Notes: a model not told the origin generated them from the letters alone. Counted from the first letter of the stretch, positions 23,094 to 35,416 are shown. The stretch: 64,000 nt of DNA from Agarophyton chilense (GCA_030374765.1 JARGXX010000013.1:992001-1056000), one strand, 5' to 3'. Numbers and translations: made by a program.

Positions 23094-23667
23094 TTGTACA
23101 TCAAGGCACTCAACTACGTCGAAGTAGCTCGTTGTCGCGGCATGAGCGGTGTGCTTGATGCCGCTCTCTGCTTCCAAGATCTTTTTCTCCGTTCAGAGTT
23201 GCGCTTTCTCTGTAACCGTGTTATTTTTTATTGGGATTGTTCTCGTGGGGGTCATCGTAAATCGATCACGATCGAGCTAGTTAGTGCCGTAACAAACAAC
23301 TGAGTTCGACTTCAATCAGCCTAACGATCGCTACGGGCCATACATAGGCATGACGAAACATTGGGATGCGATGAAGAGTCCTCGCGGATGTCTTGTTAAG
23401 CTTTTACCTTCGATATCCTACATAAGAATTGCTTTGACTAACATCCCGTCTTCGAGATATTGGACGGTAATTTATACCGTATTTATCCCGAAAATGGTCG
23501 TTGTTTTGCTCTGGGATGCATTGAATACCTTGAAATTTTTGTATAAGTCTTCCACAGCGCGAGGATATGCAAAAAAAACTCAATATTTTCCTTGTCGGAT
23601 GATCACGTGCGAATCATGCCGACTTTTTCCATCCTGTGTATTTCATACGCAGGATCGATTAATCTAG
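23094..23667 (+). pseudogene. Antisense-gene remains of element E
   Basis: Lies beyond the integrase of E on the opposite strand, as in B and C. Two segments match the C antisense protein: LFLRSELRFLCNR against RPIIRAEFRYMRR; and PRGCLVKLLPSISY with SRYWTVIY and VVVLLWDAL against CRGCYIELPPVITY with SKLWSVVI and AVFILWEVY. The spacing between these motifs is also kept. No complete frame survives. Confidence 0.6.
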
Positions 23668-23699
23668 AGTGATAGCCGAACAATCCGCTCGTGGAACCC

Positions 23700-25490
23700 G
23701 TGCAAGATATCTCGATCATTCTCCGGGGCGAACAGAAAGTGCTGAAAATCCGTGTGATACGGCCGCTAGACGCGCCTGTTGATTACCTCCAAGAAAGCTC
23801 GCATTCTTTGGGAGAGACCGCGTGAAATTGCACCGAGCCAGCTCACCGGGTACGTGTACGAGGCCACTTCATCCGATAGCTGAGAGAAATCTTATGAGGA
23901 AGCACCTGTAGCGGAGGTTGTACTCGGTTACGAGGATGAGCCCAAACAGGTTGGTAAGACGTCTTCCGTCCATCGGTCCGCTGCAGCTGGAGTTGCTGAG
24001 AAGTACCTCCATGGAGTTCACTAGATATCAAGTCCAAAGCCGATTGAAGATCCTAGCTTTGATTCGTAGAGGCAGTTTGTCTTCGACGTGGGCTTCCGCA
24101 TGGACCAAGTCGACAGTGACCGCGCAAAACGTCTTGCGAATGTACGTGACTGCACTTCTATTTGACACTCCTAGAAACGGCTCCCTGTCAGTACCTTTGC
24201 GGTGATTTTGTAGTACAGTAAAACCTTGGTGACTTTGTGTCTTCATATTCCCTGCTTTTGTTCAAATCTTCTTCCTTTCTTGGCTTCAAGATTTTACTAC
24301 CTTTATAGGCCCTACTAGGAAATTATATATGCTCATTGGAATGACTAACGAGGATCTGATCTCCCGGAGAAGTGTTAATCGCACGCGACGATTATATGGC
24401 ACGAGCTGCGAACGAGGTATATGAGCAATAGATTCTCATGTCTCTACTTACGGAAGATAACAATACCAACGAATTTGATACAGTAGTTCTATGGTGCCCA
24501 AATGCAAGCCATGTTCACAAATGAGATCCATCACATACTTCTGGGCATTTCGAAGTGCATCCACTGTTTGCGCAAGACTCCTGTTAACAGATTTGCAACG
24601 CCAAGGAGTTCACTTAAGAATCTATGTGCTAGCAGTCTAAGCGCGGTTAAGCGTTTATTTATCGAGTAAATTTCTTTTTTCTTGCAGAGACAGTGTACTT
24701 ACTTTGTCAGAACCCTTTTCAGGTAAAAATATGTTCTGTGTTTCCGGATCCAAAAAAGTTCATTTCTTTCTACTTCTTACCTTCTTACGTAGATGCGATG
24801 TTTCTGGTTTATTTGATTCTGGCCGCTGTGTGGTTTAACCAACGTGGCTAAGCGGTCGTGAATGATCACCTGTATGTCTCTTTGTACCATGCGGGCCAGA
24901 ACTTGACTCGCAAGAGGTAGCCATGAACCACTTGAAAGTTCAACGTTTGAGTTGCTCCCGACTTCTGCTGTCTACGTCATCCGTTCTACAGTCCGTAGTT
25001 TCTCACCGGAGGGGTCATTTATCTCTCTCATGGGCGTCGTCGCTCAATTTGATTTGATTGCAGGCGTTTTTGACAAAGGTGCTTCCACCACGACAGGATG
25101 GGATACCTCTTTTTCTTCTTCCTGCCGGTAAGGGATGGGAAACGATTCAGGAGTATAACGAATGGCACCTCACCTGACGGTTACACCTAAGTAATCAACG
25201 GCGCATTGTTGGGTGCAATTGTCTCCAATTCATTGGGGCCAAATTCTAAGACATTTTTCCTACTTCCAGGTTGTACGTATTTAGGTTTTTAGGGATGTGC
25301 GCGTGCCGAAAGATAGGTTTGCATACTCCAAAGGCTGTCCGTGATTATCGTACACAACCGCTAGCAGTGGGAAAGCAGGACCTTTTTCTATCACTCGAGC
25401 CGCCGATGGAGGTTCACTCCCCTCACGGTAATTTTGGCTGTCGTCTTACTGGTTTGTCGCATTTTCATTATCCGTTCCAAAATATACCTG
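23700..25490. other. Unassigned part of element E
   Basis: By position this should hold the linker and chromodomain of E (minus) and the N-terminal third of its antisense gene (plus). I could not recognise the chromodomain or any other gene. Sequence is AT-rich with many stops. Confidence 0.4.
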
Positions 25491-25499
25491 AACTTTTTC

Positions 25500-26653
25500 A
25501 TGCGGGTCAGGCGCGACTTCAACACTCTCGCACGATACAAGTTCTACCCTCACTAGTCTCTATTACTATGGTGTCATCATTAAAGCCCACCGTCTTGAAT
25601 GGGTCTGTCGCATTCGGCAGTAACTGATGAAAAGATTCTTTCTGCTTTTCAGGTCTGTAAACAACCTCGAAATCGTGACCTCCTACTCGGATTTTTGAAT
25701 TTCCTTTTCCCCCTCTAGGTCTTTAGCCGGCGTCGACGAATCCATTCCTGTCTCTACGCTCAGCACACCTGGCGAGGCCGGAGATTTACGTAAGAGCAAG
25801 AGTTCAAACGTTTCCATCTTCGTACAGGTATGCCCTTGCGTATTATAAGCGTAGCGCAGAGTATATGAGAACAATTCACAATCCTTCGGATGGTCCGCCA
25901 TGTAGTTTGTTAAGGCTGCTATTAGCGTGTCGTAGTCTACTAGACAGTTTTATGGTGGATCTAAGGTAGTGTTAGACACGTTTTGAATACCTATAACGCG
26001 ACAAACGTTCTGAAAGAAATTCGCAAGGAATGGCTTTTAATTATCAGATAACAGGAGTTTTCGTCGTCCATATTCGAAAACCCAGTGTTTGATGAACGCC
26101 TTTGTAAATATGTCTCCTGTGATTCGCCTCGGCCGTACAGTCCGCACTAGCTTTGCGACGCGGTCTCTGACTTACAACAGGTAGTAACAGCCTCATCTTG
26201 AGCGAATCAATTTCCAAATACGTCAATTATGACTTAATGCAGAGGCGCTTCCCCACGAACAACTTCATCTCTTTTCGCTTTTTGTAAGCTTCACGAAATT
26301 TTCGCACTTATCGTACAAAACTTCCTTGTAGCATAGCATTCCATTTCCAAAGTGGGCCACTCTAAATATTTTCTTAGGATCATGGACAACGTCGTTCCTT
26401 CTGGATCACCAGAGAGTTTGCTTTGGTGCTTCAAATGAAGTACTCGACTTTTTAAGACGTTTGGAACAACGATTTCATCATGTTTTTCCAAATGTCTTAA
26501 CAATATTCCTCTTGAATCAAAGAAAAAAGGGATATCCTTGCCCCTGTTAAGACAAGAGCGTAATGACGAGAAAAACTTATCGGTTGGCTGCTCATCGGGC
26601 AGCTCAGTGTGCGAGACTCTCTCGAGCTGATCTGAAGATTCAACATCTGCCAA
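25500..26653 (-). pseudogene. Integrase remains of element E
   Basis: 26653-26291 covers the N-terminal zinc region (VPNVLKSRVLHLKHQSKLSG; B has VPHTLQQRVLHLTHYVKVGA). 25901-25683 carries ADHPKDCELFSYTLRYAYNT, parallel to ADHPKNWDLYTDAITYVYNT of B. Near 25690-25500 the C-terminal domain reads VGFNDDTIVIE, as in ISVKDDTIVVE of C. The DDE core between is shredded. Confidence 0.72.
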
Positions 26654-26926
26654 GGCAAGAATCGGGTCTGCATCCGAGTAATTACCAATTGTTTCTTATT
26701 CTTCATCTTTCGCAGATTATGATTGAGTATCCATGTAAAAGAAAGGTATTTATTGATCAATTTCTTCTTCAATTTTACCCAAGTCTTTGAATCACTAAAG
26801 CACGTTGGCTTGGACAATAGCTTATCGCTTATCGTACTTCACATCAAAACCGAATTCAGAAAGACGTAAACTCCATTGTATGGGACGACCGGGGGGGCCT
26901 ATGTTGAACAGTAACAATCGTAGACT

Positions 26927-27226
26927 CTAATGATCCGTGTTGTCTGTAAGACGTCCTTGTAGATACGCTGTCAAAGTGGTTAGAGCCCGGACAATCGCAA
27001 GACTTTTCTTTTCTGAAACTGGATACTTTTCTCTAGCTTTATTCAGCGATATCGAGTAGAAACTAATCGCTTTTTGTTTCCAATTAGGATGTGTTTTTGG
27101 ATAAGAGCACACCCAACTTGGAAATAGTTGGAGTTGATATCCATTGAAATTAATAAACTGTGGACCAGTAGCGCTAAGACTGAAGCTGTAATATTTCTTA
27201 GCTCCAACTTGTGAAACGCTTCTCAT
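26927..27226 (-). pseudogene. RNase H remains of element E
   Basis: Contains KAISFYSISLNKAREKYPVS then EKKSLAIVRAL and DNTDH, parallel to IGYWSRSLNVHERNYSVSEK, ECLAVVWAL and HTDHA of element B. This is the end of the Ty3 RNase H domain. Confidence 0.65.
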
Positions 27227-27479
27227 TCAGCTGGTCTAAAGTTTTTCAGCTTTTCTGGCTGTTCCTAAGGCAACATTGCGTCGAGCGATGCCACTGTGCG
27301 TGAGCTCGGCACACAAATCGTCGAAAGAACATGAGCCCTGAGAGTATTGTAATTACGTCTGTTTAGACAAATGTTGAGAGTTGCGGAGAGCCACTGTTTG
27401 TGTATTTAGAATAGCAATCTACCCGGGCTTGATCCAGCGTCCCAAGTACTTGACAGTACCAGCAAACCAATCACACTTC

Positions 27480-27934
27480 TTTAACTTCAAGGTCATACCA
27501 TTGGTATAAAATGCTTTGAGAATCTCCTGAAAATGCCGTAAATGGCTTTTCGCCTCTTAGGAAAAGATAACCACATCGTCTAAATGTACTAAACAAGTCT
27601 TCTTCTGATAGCTTGAAAGCAAGATGTCCATAGTACGCTGTAAAGTAGCTGGTGCCTCGCTTCAGCCAAATTACATTCTCTTGAAGTATTAGGCACTACT
27701 ATGATATAAAAACGAGGTCTTGTCTTGGTCTTTTTTTGCGAAAGGCACCTTTTAGTAGACAGAGTTGGTGTCCGACAGGTTGAACACGTTTGATTCTCCT
27801 AATGTGTCAGCAAAGTCGTCCATTTGAGGCAGTGGGTATGTATACCGAACAGTAACTGCGTTCAGTTTTCGATAATAGATACAGAATCGTAAAAAACCAT
27901 GAAGTTGGTGACGCAAACAACTGGTGAGGCCCAA
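27480..27934 (-). pseudogene. Reverse transcriptase remains of element E
   Basis: The segment RFCIYYRKLNAVTV with YPLPQMDDFADTLG (27934-27752) is the RT fingers/palm. Near 27600-27570 the minus strand reads LVHLDDVVIFS, the catalytic motif with HLDD in place of YLDD, followed by LKLKKCDWFAGTVKYLG. Several frame changes occur between the parts. Confidence 0.7.
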
Positions 27935-28497
27935 GCAGATGAAGCTGCTTTTATGACTGCTTCTTCCAGCATCTTTCTGACTTTTTCCCTGTCAATATTA
28001 AGTATTGGAGATCTCACTCCGTATTTTAGTTAATAGATGCGTTGAGACCTCAGAAGCAGATAGACAGGATGTTTCGTAGAGGAGATCTATCTTAAATTCC
28101 CACTCCACATGGAGGCATACTTCTTCAGAATTATCTTGATCTGGGTTCTGTAGTATTCCGGAAAATGTACTGAATCTATTTCACTTACTCAGACTCAGCG
28201 GAGTCTTGGCAACTGGCAACTGATCTTCAGACGAAGTGTGTGATCTTTCCTCTGTGTCACTGTAATGTGCCAGTCCCAATACTTCTGCAGTAGAAAGATG
28301 AGTAGGGAACACTATTATGGGGGAGGAATAGCTGTTGCGAGAACTTGCTTTTTCGGTATCTGATAATCGATTTTGGTAAGGTTACTGATCATTAAGCAAA
28401 AACGATTAATAGATTCAACCTGAGAAATGCGGTTAGCGACCAGCAATCCTCGAGATTCGTACATTCGGGTATTCGGTTTGATTACCACGATTCCGTC

Positions 28498-28990
28498 TCA
28501 CTTCGTCCTAACTTGAAACCAGGTTTGGGTCTGAGCCTTCATCATGACAGTCTGCACTACAGTCTTTGTAACTGGAATCTTTTGTGAGACACGGACATGT
28601 CCTCGAGATTTCTCGTACTCCATAGATGATAGGAAAGGGGGTGCTTCAGGGCATCGACGCGGTGGCTTGCAACCAATTTTAATTGTAGACCCATCATCTC
28701 GTTCCACTATTTTTCTTCGCTGCCGAACCGCTTCGACAAACCTGTCGCAGTAATCGTATCTCAGAACTACTGCTGTAGCAAACGTCCTACAGACGCTGAA
28801 TTCCGATAGGACGGCAAAACGTCCTAATCAAACATTGCCCTGAACTGTTCCTAGTGTCTTTACACAATTTTGGTGAGCATCTCAAATATCTGGTAGCGGA
28901 AGATATCGAATACGTTCAAAGTCCCCAGGGGAAAGCTCCTATCCCCGTATAAAGCTCGGACGACCACCTGTGTCCAGGATTTTCAATCGA
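28498..28990 (-). pseudogene. Protease and spacer remains of element E
   Basis: Near 28980 the minus strand reads ILDTGGRPSFI, the aspartic protease active site. The segment 28707-28498 (ERDDGSTIKIGCKPPRR, QTQTWFQVRT) matches the protease-RT spacer of C (EMEDGSSVPIVRRPVRR, KSQVWVRVTS). Stops and shifts separate the two. Confidence 0.65.
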
Positions 28991-30319
28991 CGAGGCTGCA
29001 GATTCCTGTTAGACCCGACGTCAGCATAGATGATAAAATTCCTTTATTCGTTACCAGGAGGTCATGTTCCCGTTTTCACTGACAAGTATAACGTCTTCAG
29101 GGACAATCTAACTCACAGTCAAATGGTACACGCTTTCTGACCGGCGCATCACTTCCGTTCAGCCAACATTGGGGGGGCCTCAAGTGCTTCTTGGGATTCC
29201 AAGCTTGAGATCAGAAATGCGAGCTCTCACTGGTGGTCACAACGGTAGCGAGTAGTGGCCACTCTAGGGGCTCTCTCACTTAGGTTTCGAGCTGTATCGC
29301 CTCATTCACCTCCATTGTGACCCTGTCTACCGTTGTTCCGAGTTGCATCATTTCAGAACACTGAGCAACAGGCTGTTATGTCTGGGGCATTGTTGTCAGA
29401 AAAAAACGGCTTTTGGCTTTCCAATAGATGCCGGCAGGTACGCCGTCTCTTTAATCTTCCAAAAGCCCTTCAGAACTCATTGTGGTACGGTTGAAATGTT
29501 TTGCAGGAAGAGTGCATACACCACTTAAATGGTGTTTGGCATATCCTGAATAGCATAAGACCCATTCACGACGGTTGTGACAACATCGGGTGTGAACGGT
29601 GGGCCGTAGGAGTATCCAACCAACTGAGTTTCCTGTTCTTATATCCTTCTTTTGGCGGTATCGTCTGCGGAGGGTACATGAGGCGAAGGCTTTCTGTTGC
29701 TAGAAGGGCTTCTTCTTCTAGAGCCTCCGAGTGTGGTAAGTTTACTGTGAGTACGAATGAGTCCATTTTTTCCAATTAACAGACCGTTTCTTCATGCGGA
29801 TTACTTCCTATTGGGGCCAATGACGAGTATCGGGAGTCTATTGAAGATTCCAGATATAGCATTTTTCTGCGCTGATTGACTGTTGCGGAGCTCTTTACCC
29901 TACCCCTAAAAGTAACAAAAGCCACTAAGCGGGTAAGAGGGGAGGGGGGGAGGACACGCTCTTGCAGCATCGTCTTCGGCTTGAGAAAACTGTACTGATT
30001 CTAAAAAGCGGACCTTTCCAATCTTTTCTCGGTATCGAGCTACCAACGGTTAGATGCTTGAGTCGAACCCGCCAAAATGCAAGATGACCTTGTCCTCGGT
30101 TGAGTGGACGTTTCCGCAGCGTATTGAAGCTTTTGCAAGCGTTAAACTGTACTCAGCTTCGTCATTATCAGACTTTTGCGTTTCGTCAATTAGGTCCAAT
30201 ATCGCCCGGAATATTGAGTTTAAAGTCGTGTAACTGCGCAATATTTACTGCACCGTTTCTGGCCATAAGATAAGACAGCCTTCGTGGTCTATCAAAAATC
30301 CGCAAACGGAACGGTGTTA

Positions 30320-30838
30320 TTACGAAGACGGGCCTGTCGGGAAATGTGGTAAAGACAAAAATACCTGTGGTTCGCTCTTCTCCAAGATGGTGGCTTCGGC
30401 AACGGACGAAGTCAGAAACTCGATAACTACAATGGGTGTTTTCCCATTAAAAGTGAAGTCATTAAGGCCGACCTGCAATCGCCTAATGTGGTACTTCATC
30501 TTCTCGGTTTCGATTCCTGAAGGCTTCCTGCTCTTCGCCTTTAGACGGTAGTATCTGTAGTTCAGATCCTTTCGATACAACATATATGTGCACGGTAGCA
30601 CATTAAATAATCTGTAAGGTAAGACTTTCTTTGTTAGTATCCACATAGACGTGTTCTTCTTCCGATACCATGACCTTCCATGAACATCATCGTCTTTTTC
30701 ATCACCTGACGCAACCAAATCATATAAATAATCAGTGCTAGGACTTTTATCTTCCGTACTTGACGATTCATCAGTACAATCAAGAGTGGGATTCCGCTTC
30801 CTACGTCGTGATTTCTTATTCGAACGAGTTTCATTCAA
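30320..30838 (-). pseudogene. gag: gag remains of element E
   Basis: A 172-residue open segment carries the acidic Ser-rich region followed by the start of the gag core. DLNYRYYRLKAKSRKPSG parallels LLSYRYYRLDNRSGDR of B, and TPIVVIEFLTSSVAEATILE parallels TDPILVLDFLARFVQEADIL. It breaks off after LSLPHFPTG, where B has LALPYFLKG. The rest of gag is scattered over other frames toward 29.5 kb. Confidence 0.7.
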
Positions 30839-31569
30839 GAAAGCTCTATGCTGTTCCAGCGCGACTGATTTAGCAGCAGTCTGCTTATGAATGGCTGCCT
30901 CTAGGCGTTTTTGAACGATATTTTAAGTATAGTACAGTCTTCTTACACGTTAACGGTTTAACAGGGTAGTGCTTCAGGCGTATTACCGTACCGTTTCATT
31001 TAATGGTTTACATCCTCACTTAGGTTTTTGACTCACGGAGAGATCTGCTCTTCATCGTCATGACAAACGAGTGCTTGTTGAGCACGGCAGAAGTATTCGA
31101 AATTCGCCAAAAGAGCAGTTATCTGCGATTATAACTGAAATTTGCTCACACGCAAATTGTTTGACTCAGACTTGAGACGAAGTACTTTCCTGCGCAAATT
31201 ATTTTCTTCTGGAAGTCCGACGACCTTAGGGTCAGCCACGGCTTCTGCGGGGGGTTTGACTGATACTGCCTCAAAGACCGGTACATACGCGAAATCTGCT
31301 TCATCATTTGCCGAACGAAAGCGTGATATCGTTTGACGATACAGCCGCTAACCGGCTTCAACAGAAGAAGCGAGCCTTGGTGTCGGGGTGACCTCACAGG
31401 AGCGGGGCATCCAGTACTCGACTGGCTTTTTTTCTTCGGCCTCCTAGACCAACCCTGCGTCCTGGTTGAAAAAAATGGGTTCTTCGACTTTCCGATGTGT
31501 TCAATCACGATGACTTCTGTAATTACGAGAGGTGGTTAGATAATCAACAACAAAGTACGATTTCACTTA

Positions 31570-32015
31570 TTCCAAGTATGGAAATCTATTTCACGTTCCA
31601 GGAAGACAATGTTAGGTGTAACTGATCACAGTGGGCCAAAGTCCAGGGACCCCTTGTAGTATCCGCTCTTTCCATAGGAGCATACTCCCGCGACAAAATT
31701 CGAACTGCCGATGTGATGCTTGCGGCTAAGAGAATAGAGGTAGTTGAGCTACGACACAAGCGAGCTGGAATTTTTTGCTATGGGAATTACTCGCCAGCGA
31801 GGGTAAGCAATATAATTTAAAATGCAGATAGAACGATGTAAACGAGGTGGATCGAGAAGATGTTAAGGACTAACTCTCTGTTATAACTCCTCCAGATCTG
31901 CTGTTAACGAGTCCGAATCGAAGAACAGAATAGTCATGGAAGCCATGTTCTTTCCTCAGCTTTGAGTCGGACCTCACCTCTGATACCATATAGAATATGT
32001 ACCAGGTTGGGATCC
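31570..32015 (+). mobile_element. 3' end fragment of a D-like Ty3 element
   Basis: Aligns to 22130-22575 through internal 3' sequence (TTGTAGTATCCGCTCTTTCC here, ATGTAGTATCAGATTTTTCG there), a degraded polypurine tract (TAAGAGAATAGAGGTAG) and about 250 bases of LTR starting near TGAGCTACGACAC. It is cut off before the piggyBac remains begin. Confidence 0.55.
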
Positions 32016-32289
32016 AAAGTCAGCTTTGACGCTCACAGTTTTCATATTCTGCGTGAAATAAAACGCGCCAATTCTTCTTTCCCGCGTAACATGAAGGTCG
32101 TAACAAAGTTTTGCGCACTTTTTATTGATGTGACACTAAATTGTGCTCTCAGATGAACTGATGGCATCTCAACCGGCCCTACCAAACCGTAGAAAACAAG
32201 CCAACAAAATGACCATGACTTTCCTCCACTGTGGGATTTCTGTTTGGTTATCTCAAGCAACTTGAAATTTCATGAATCATTTTTCTTTT

Positions 32290-33926
32290 TCCTCACCTAC
32301 TGTTACCGAATGTGAAGACTTTACGGCACTCATCAATACTGAAGAATGCAATTTTGAAGTCGAAAACCAAGTGTACTGGGATGAAAACGACAGCAAATAA
32401 TTTATTGCGGCATCACTCGACGCAGTAGAAAGAGAAGAACTGTGCAAGAGCAATCCGTTCTGCGCAAAGTGGGAGAAATGCAATGATTTATACCTACTCA
32501 AAGAACAGATGGTAAGATGTGCTCACGCACACATGAAGGAGTTGGGTCTCTTCAGATTGTCGCTAAACAACACATTTTTGGAAATTGTGAGGTCTTGAAA
32601 TAGTACACACCTACTAAAATAAGTAAAAAGAAGGAAGCCTAGTCGATTGGATGAGCTGCAAGCCTACCTTAGTTCCGAGTTGGCCAACTCTTTTCATCGG
32701 ATAAACCGCCTTCCGGACTACTGGATTACATCGGCACTCCCGGGTATTCCTTTTTTTCAGAAGACTATGAGCCGAGATACCATCATTAATATACGTGCAG
32801 CACGGAGATTGTGTGCAATGTCAAATCCAGACTTCGCGGTGGTTGACCCACTATGGCACAGTAGACAGGTTCTAGAACACTTTGCGCAGAACGCTGCTAC
32901 ACTTTTAGTTCTATTTGGGGTCATTTCTCTAGATGAGAAAACTGTCGGGTTCATGGGACGTAACTCAGCTCGATCTCATATGAAGAGCAAGCCCGACAAG
33001 TTTGGAATAAGATTCTATGCAGTTGTCGGGTGTTCACATGCGTATCTTTATAGCTTCCAAGGTAATGGTTCGCGAAATCGGTCTGGTCAGAGTCCAGTAT
33101 AGCGCTATAAAAAAGGTTTCCGAAAGATCAGAAGGGCTGTAGAAATGATAGTTGACGGATCCCTGGTACAGAAAAGCTATAGTTCTGCGTTTTGGTGTGA
33201 TCAAATGAAACACCAGACACAACTGTATCCGACACCAGAGCATGAGATACTTATGGTAATGATCAATTTCTATACCAGGCACGTCCTCGCCAGGAAATTA
33301 CAGCGACTTATTGAATCGGAGTGCAAAGTCTTAGGCATTGTCCGGTTCAACTATACTGATGGCATAAACCAATCGGCTCTAAATGAAAGAATTAGACGTT
33401 TGAAACACGCTCGTAGTGGGAGTGGCATTTCTTCCAAGTATTTGAGAAGGAGAAGGGTGCCCATGGAAAGCTGACGGTGGCGAGGAACAGTTGTTTCATG
33501 GTATTTCAAAATCGCGCAATAGTGTCGTTTTACCAAATTGACCTTTCCGACACGCCGTCTTTGCGGATTGAAGAGCCAAATGATCATGCAGTGATTTTTG
33601 TTCACGGCCACACCTCTCTCCAAAGATGAATTGAAAAGGAATCGCTGCGCTGTACAACTCTTTACATACCTTCCGCAATTTGTCGAGTACAACTTTTCAT
33701 GAACGTAGTTGACAGGTTTGATCAGTTGCGATCAACTTCGACAACAGTCAGAAAAAAACGGGGAGTCACAATGAGAATGTTGGCATTTGTTTTACACAGA
33801 AGCATCCTAAATGCACATGGAATATGCCTCTTAGAATACGTCCGAGACGCCAAGGTCTGTACATCGAAGAGAACCAAGAGTGCATTGGACTGTGAGAGAA
33901 AGCAGCAGGTTAGGTCTAGTTTATGA
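32290..33926 (+). pseudogene. piggyBac-like transposase, decayed
   Basis: Fragments in plus-strand order match the DDE_Tnp_1_7 (piggyBac) family. They are an acidic start (32300-32400); ISLDEKTVGFMGRNSARSHM with SKPDKFGIRFYAVVG (32930-33030), the first catalytic Asp segment; INFYTRHVLARKLQ (33270), where the second catalytic Asp has been replaced; LGIVRFN (33330); and VDRFDQLRSTSTTVRKKRG (33706), the third Asp segment. Stops and frame changes lie between. The enzyme would cut and paste DNA at TTAA sites. No terminal inverted repeats or TTAA duplications were identified. Confidence 0.75.
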
Positions 33927-34269
33927 AATTCGAAATTCGAGACGAGGATTCTTCTGATGCTAACCTAGTAATCGAGTAGTGCAGCAAAGCTGAAGGGTAT
34001 GATTGGCAAAGAGCGAAGCGACACAAAATTGTCCACTGGCAACCTTTTGTAGAAGACGCATATCCACAGGAGGTCGAAATGGGTAAATAACGGACTTTTC
34101 GAGGGGTACTCAAGCCACTTTACTTGTCTTCAAAAAGTACAAAACGTCGCACTTACTTATTCTGCGAAGGATCACAAGAGGTACACAAGAAACGGAGCAT
34201 CACCTCCGAAACCACTGCCCGGATTTTCTCGTGACCAGTTATTCACAGAGTGGAACACTTTCAAATACG

Positions 34270-34866
34270 ACCAGATGCAAAAATTGCTCTCGGTCATCTT
34301 GAATGAGAGAAGGGAAATTCATGTAATTGGCCTGCTTAGGATATCAGGATACCAGAAGGGCGACTTCATTATCGAGTACGTTGGCGATTTGATTCGGACT
34401 ACCTTGGCTGATATAAGAGAGGCACGGTATGATGCCGCTGGTTTGGGAACTCATCTTTTCAAAACTAACGATAAAGAAAATTGTGGACGCGATAATGAAA
34501 AATTAATCGCGCACGATTCACAAACCATGGCTGCGATACCAACATGGGTTCTAAAACTAATCATGTGCGCGGCCGAGACCTCTTTATCTGCAGGCGAGAT
34601 CTGAAATAATGCCTATTGAAGACTCAAAGGTGCAATGCCTGTGCAACGCATGGAACTGTGTTGGTTTAGTGAACTGACGGTATGTGTTCGAGATAATTGT
34701 CACTGAATGTTCCAGTCAACGTGCGGACTATCTATCAATACCGCGATATAATCATCGAAGACAACGAATGCGTGAATGTTGTTTTAAACTATGAAAAAGA
34801 CGATGACTGTACATTTGCAGGTTCTAGGGATGTTAACTTTCAAAAATTGACGCTTACTGATATGTA
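34270..34866 (+). pseudogene. SET-domain (SET1/MLL-type) histone methyltransferase fragment, decayed
   Basis: The segment YQKGDFIIEYVGDLIR with DIREARYDAAG.GTHLF (34340-34465) is the core of a SET domain of the lysine-methyltransferase family. Shifting frame, KIVDAIMKN follows at the place of the VIDAT motif, but the catalytic NHSC stretch has decayed to HKPW. Further on, YRDIIIEDNE and VLNYEKDDDC (34740-34815) match the end of SET and the start of a post-SET region. At least two frameshifts and a stop make it non-functional. It lies 350 bases after the last piggyBac motif on the same strand, suggesting a captured or interrupted host gene. Confidence 0.65.
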
Positions 34867-34926
34867 GATATTGTAACAAGATTGTCAAAGCAAAATGAAT
34901 CATCTACATCCTTCATATATCCAAAT

Positions 34927-35416
34927 TTATTGCTTAAGCGCCCATCTTCGCAAGCAAGAAGTCAGTAACAAAGGTGCGTGATCAGTGGAATCGGTAAGAG
35001 TGACGCAATACCCGGAATTGGTCGAGCTTGACCCGAGGCAGACTAACGGATAATATAAATGGACCTCTCGTATTTCTGAGCGCATGTTGCTGTAGTGCCT
35101 TTCTGAAGGAGAGGATCCACCACCGATGTTTATTAGGATTAGAGTCGTCTGCACCGGCATGACCCCCAGTCGAGATCATCGGGATTAAATCTCGGGGCTT
35201 TATTTCAGACTCATACCTGCCAGATGGGTAACAAGAATCACAAATATCCACATCTACCTTTGTAGCGCAGTGCAATCTTAGAACAGAGCCATCATTCTTG
35301 CAATAATTACAATGATACTCAACTGGAGCTTTAGTAGGTCTTGAAGCTATTAGCATCGGCTGACACCCAAGACCTGTGCCATGAAAGACGACGTTTCCTA
35401 AAGCAGAAAATCTCAA
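34927..35416 (-). pseudogene. ZZ-type zinc finger fragment, SWI3/RSC8-like
   Basis: The minus strand encodes YHCNYCKNDGSVLRLHC, then DVDICDSCYPSGRYESEI and DLIPM, a ZZ-type zinc finger. The wording resembles the finger of SWI3/RSC8 chromatin-remodelling subunits, in which a SANT domain follows. In another frame downstream, LTDSTDHAPLLLTSCLRRW (near 34985-34930) vaguely resembles a SANT start. An upstream open segment (35713-35426) has no recognised domain. It could be a gene with introns, or a fragment. It converges on the SET relic. Confidence 0.4.

Larger units (their letters stand above)
22600..31560 (-). mobile_element. Decayed minus-strand Ty3 element E
   Basis: Reading on the minus strand, remains of gag (30838-30320), protease (about 28990), the protease-RT spacer (28707-28498), RT (about 27934-27480), RNase H (27226-26927), integrase (26653-25683) and integrase C-terminus (25690-25500) occur in the order of elements B and C. 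Antisense-gene remains lie beyond on the plus strand (23094-23667). Many frameshifts and stops are present. LTRs and a primer site were not recognised, so both ends are approximate. It belongs to the same lineage as B and C but is much more diverged. Confidence 0.75.
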
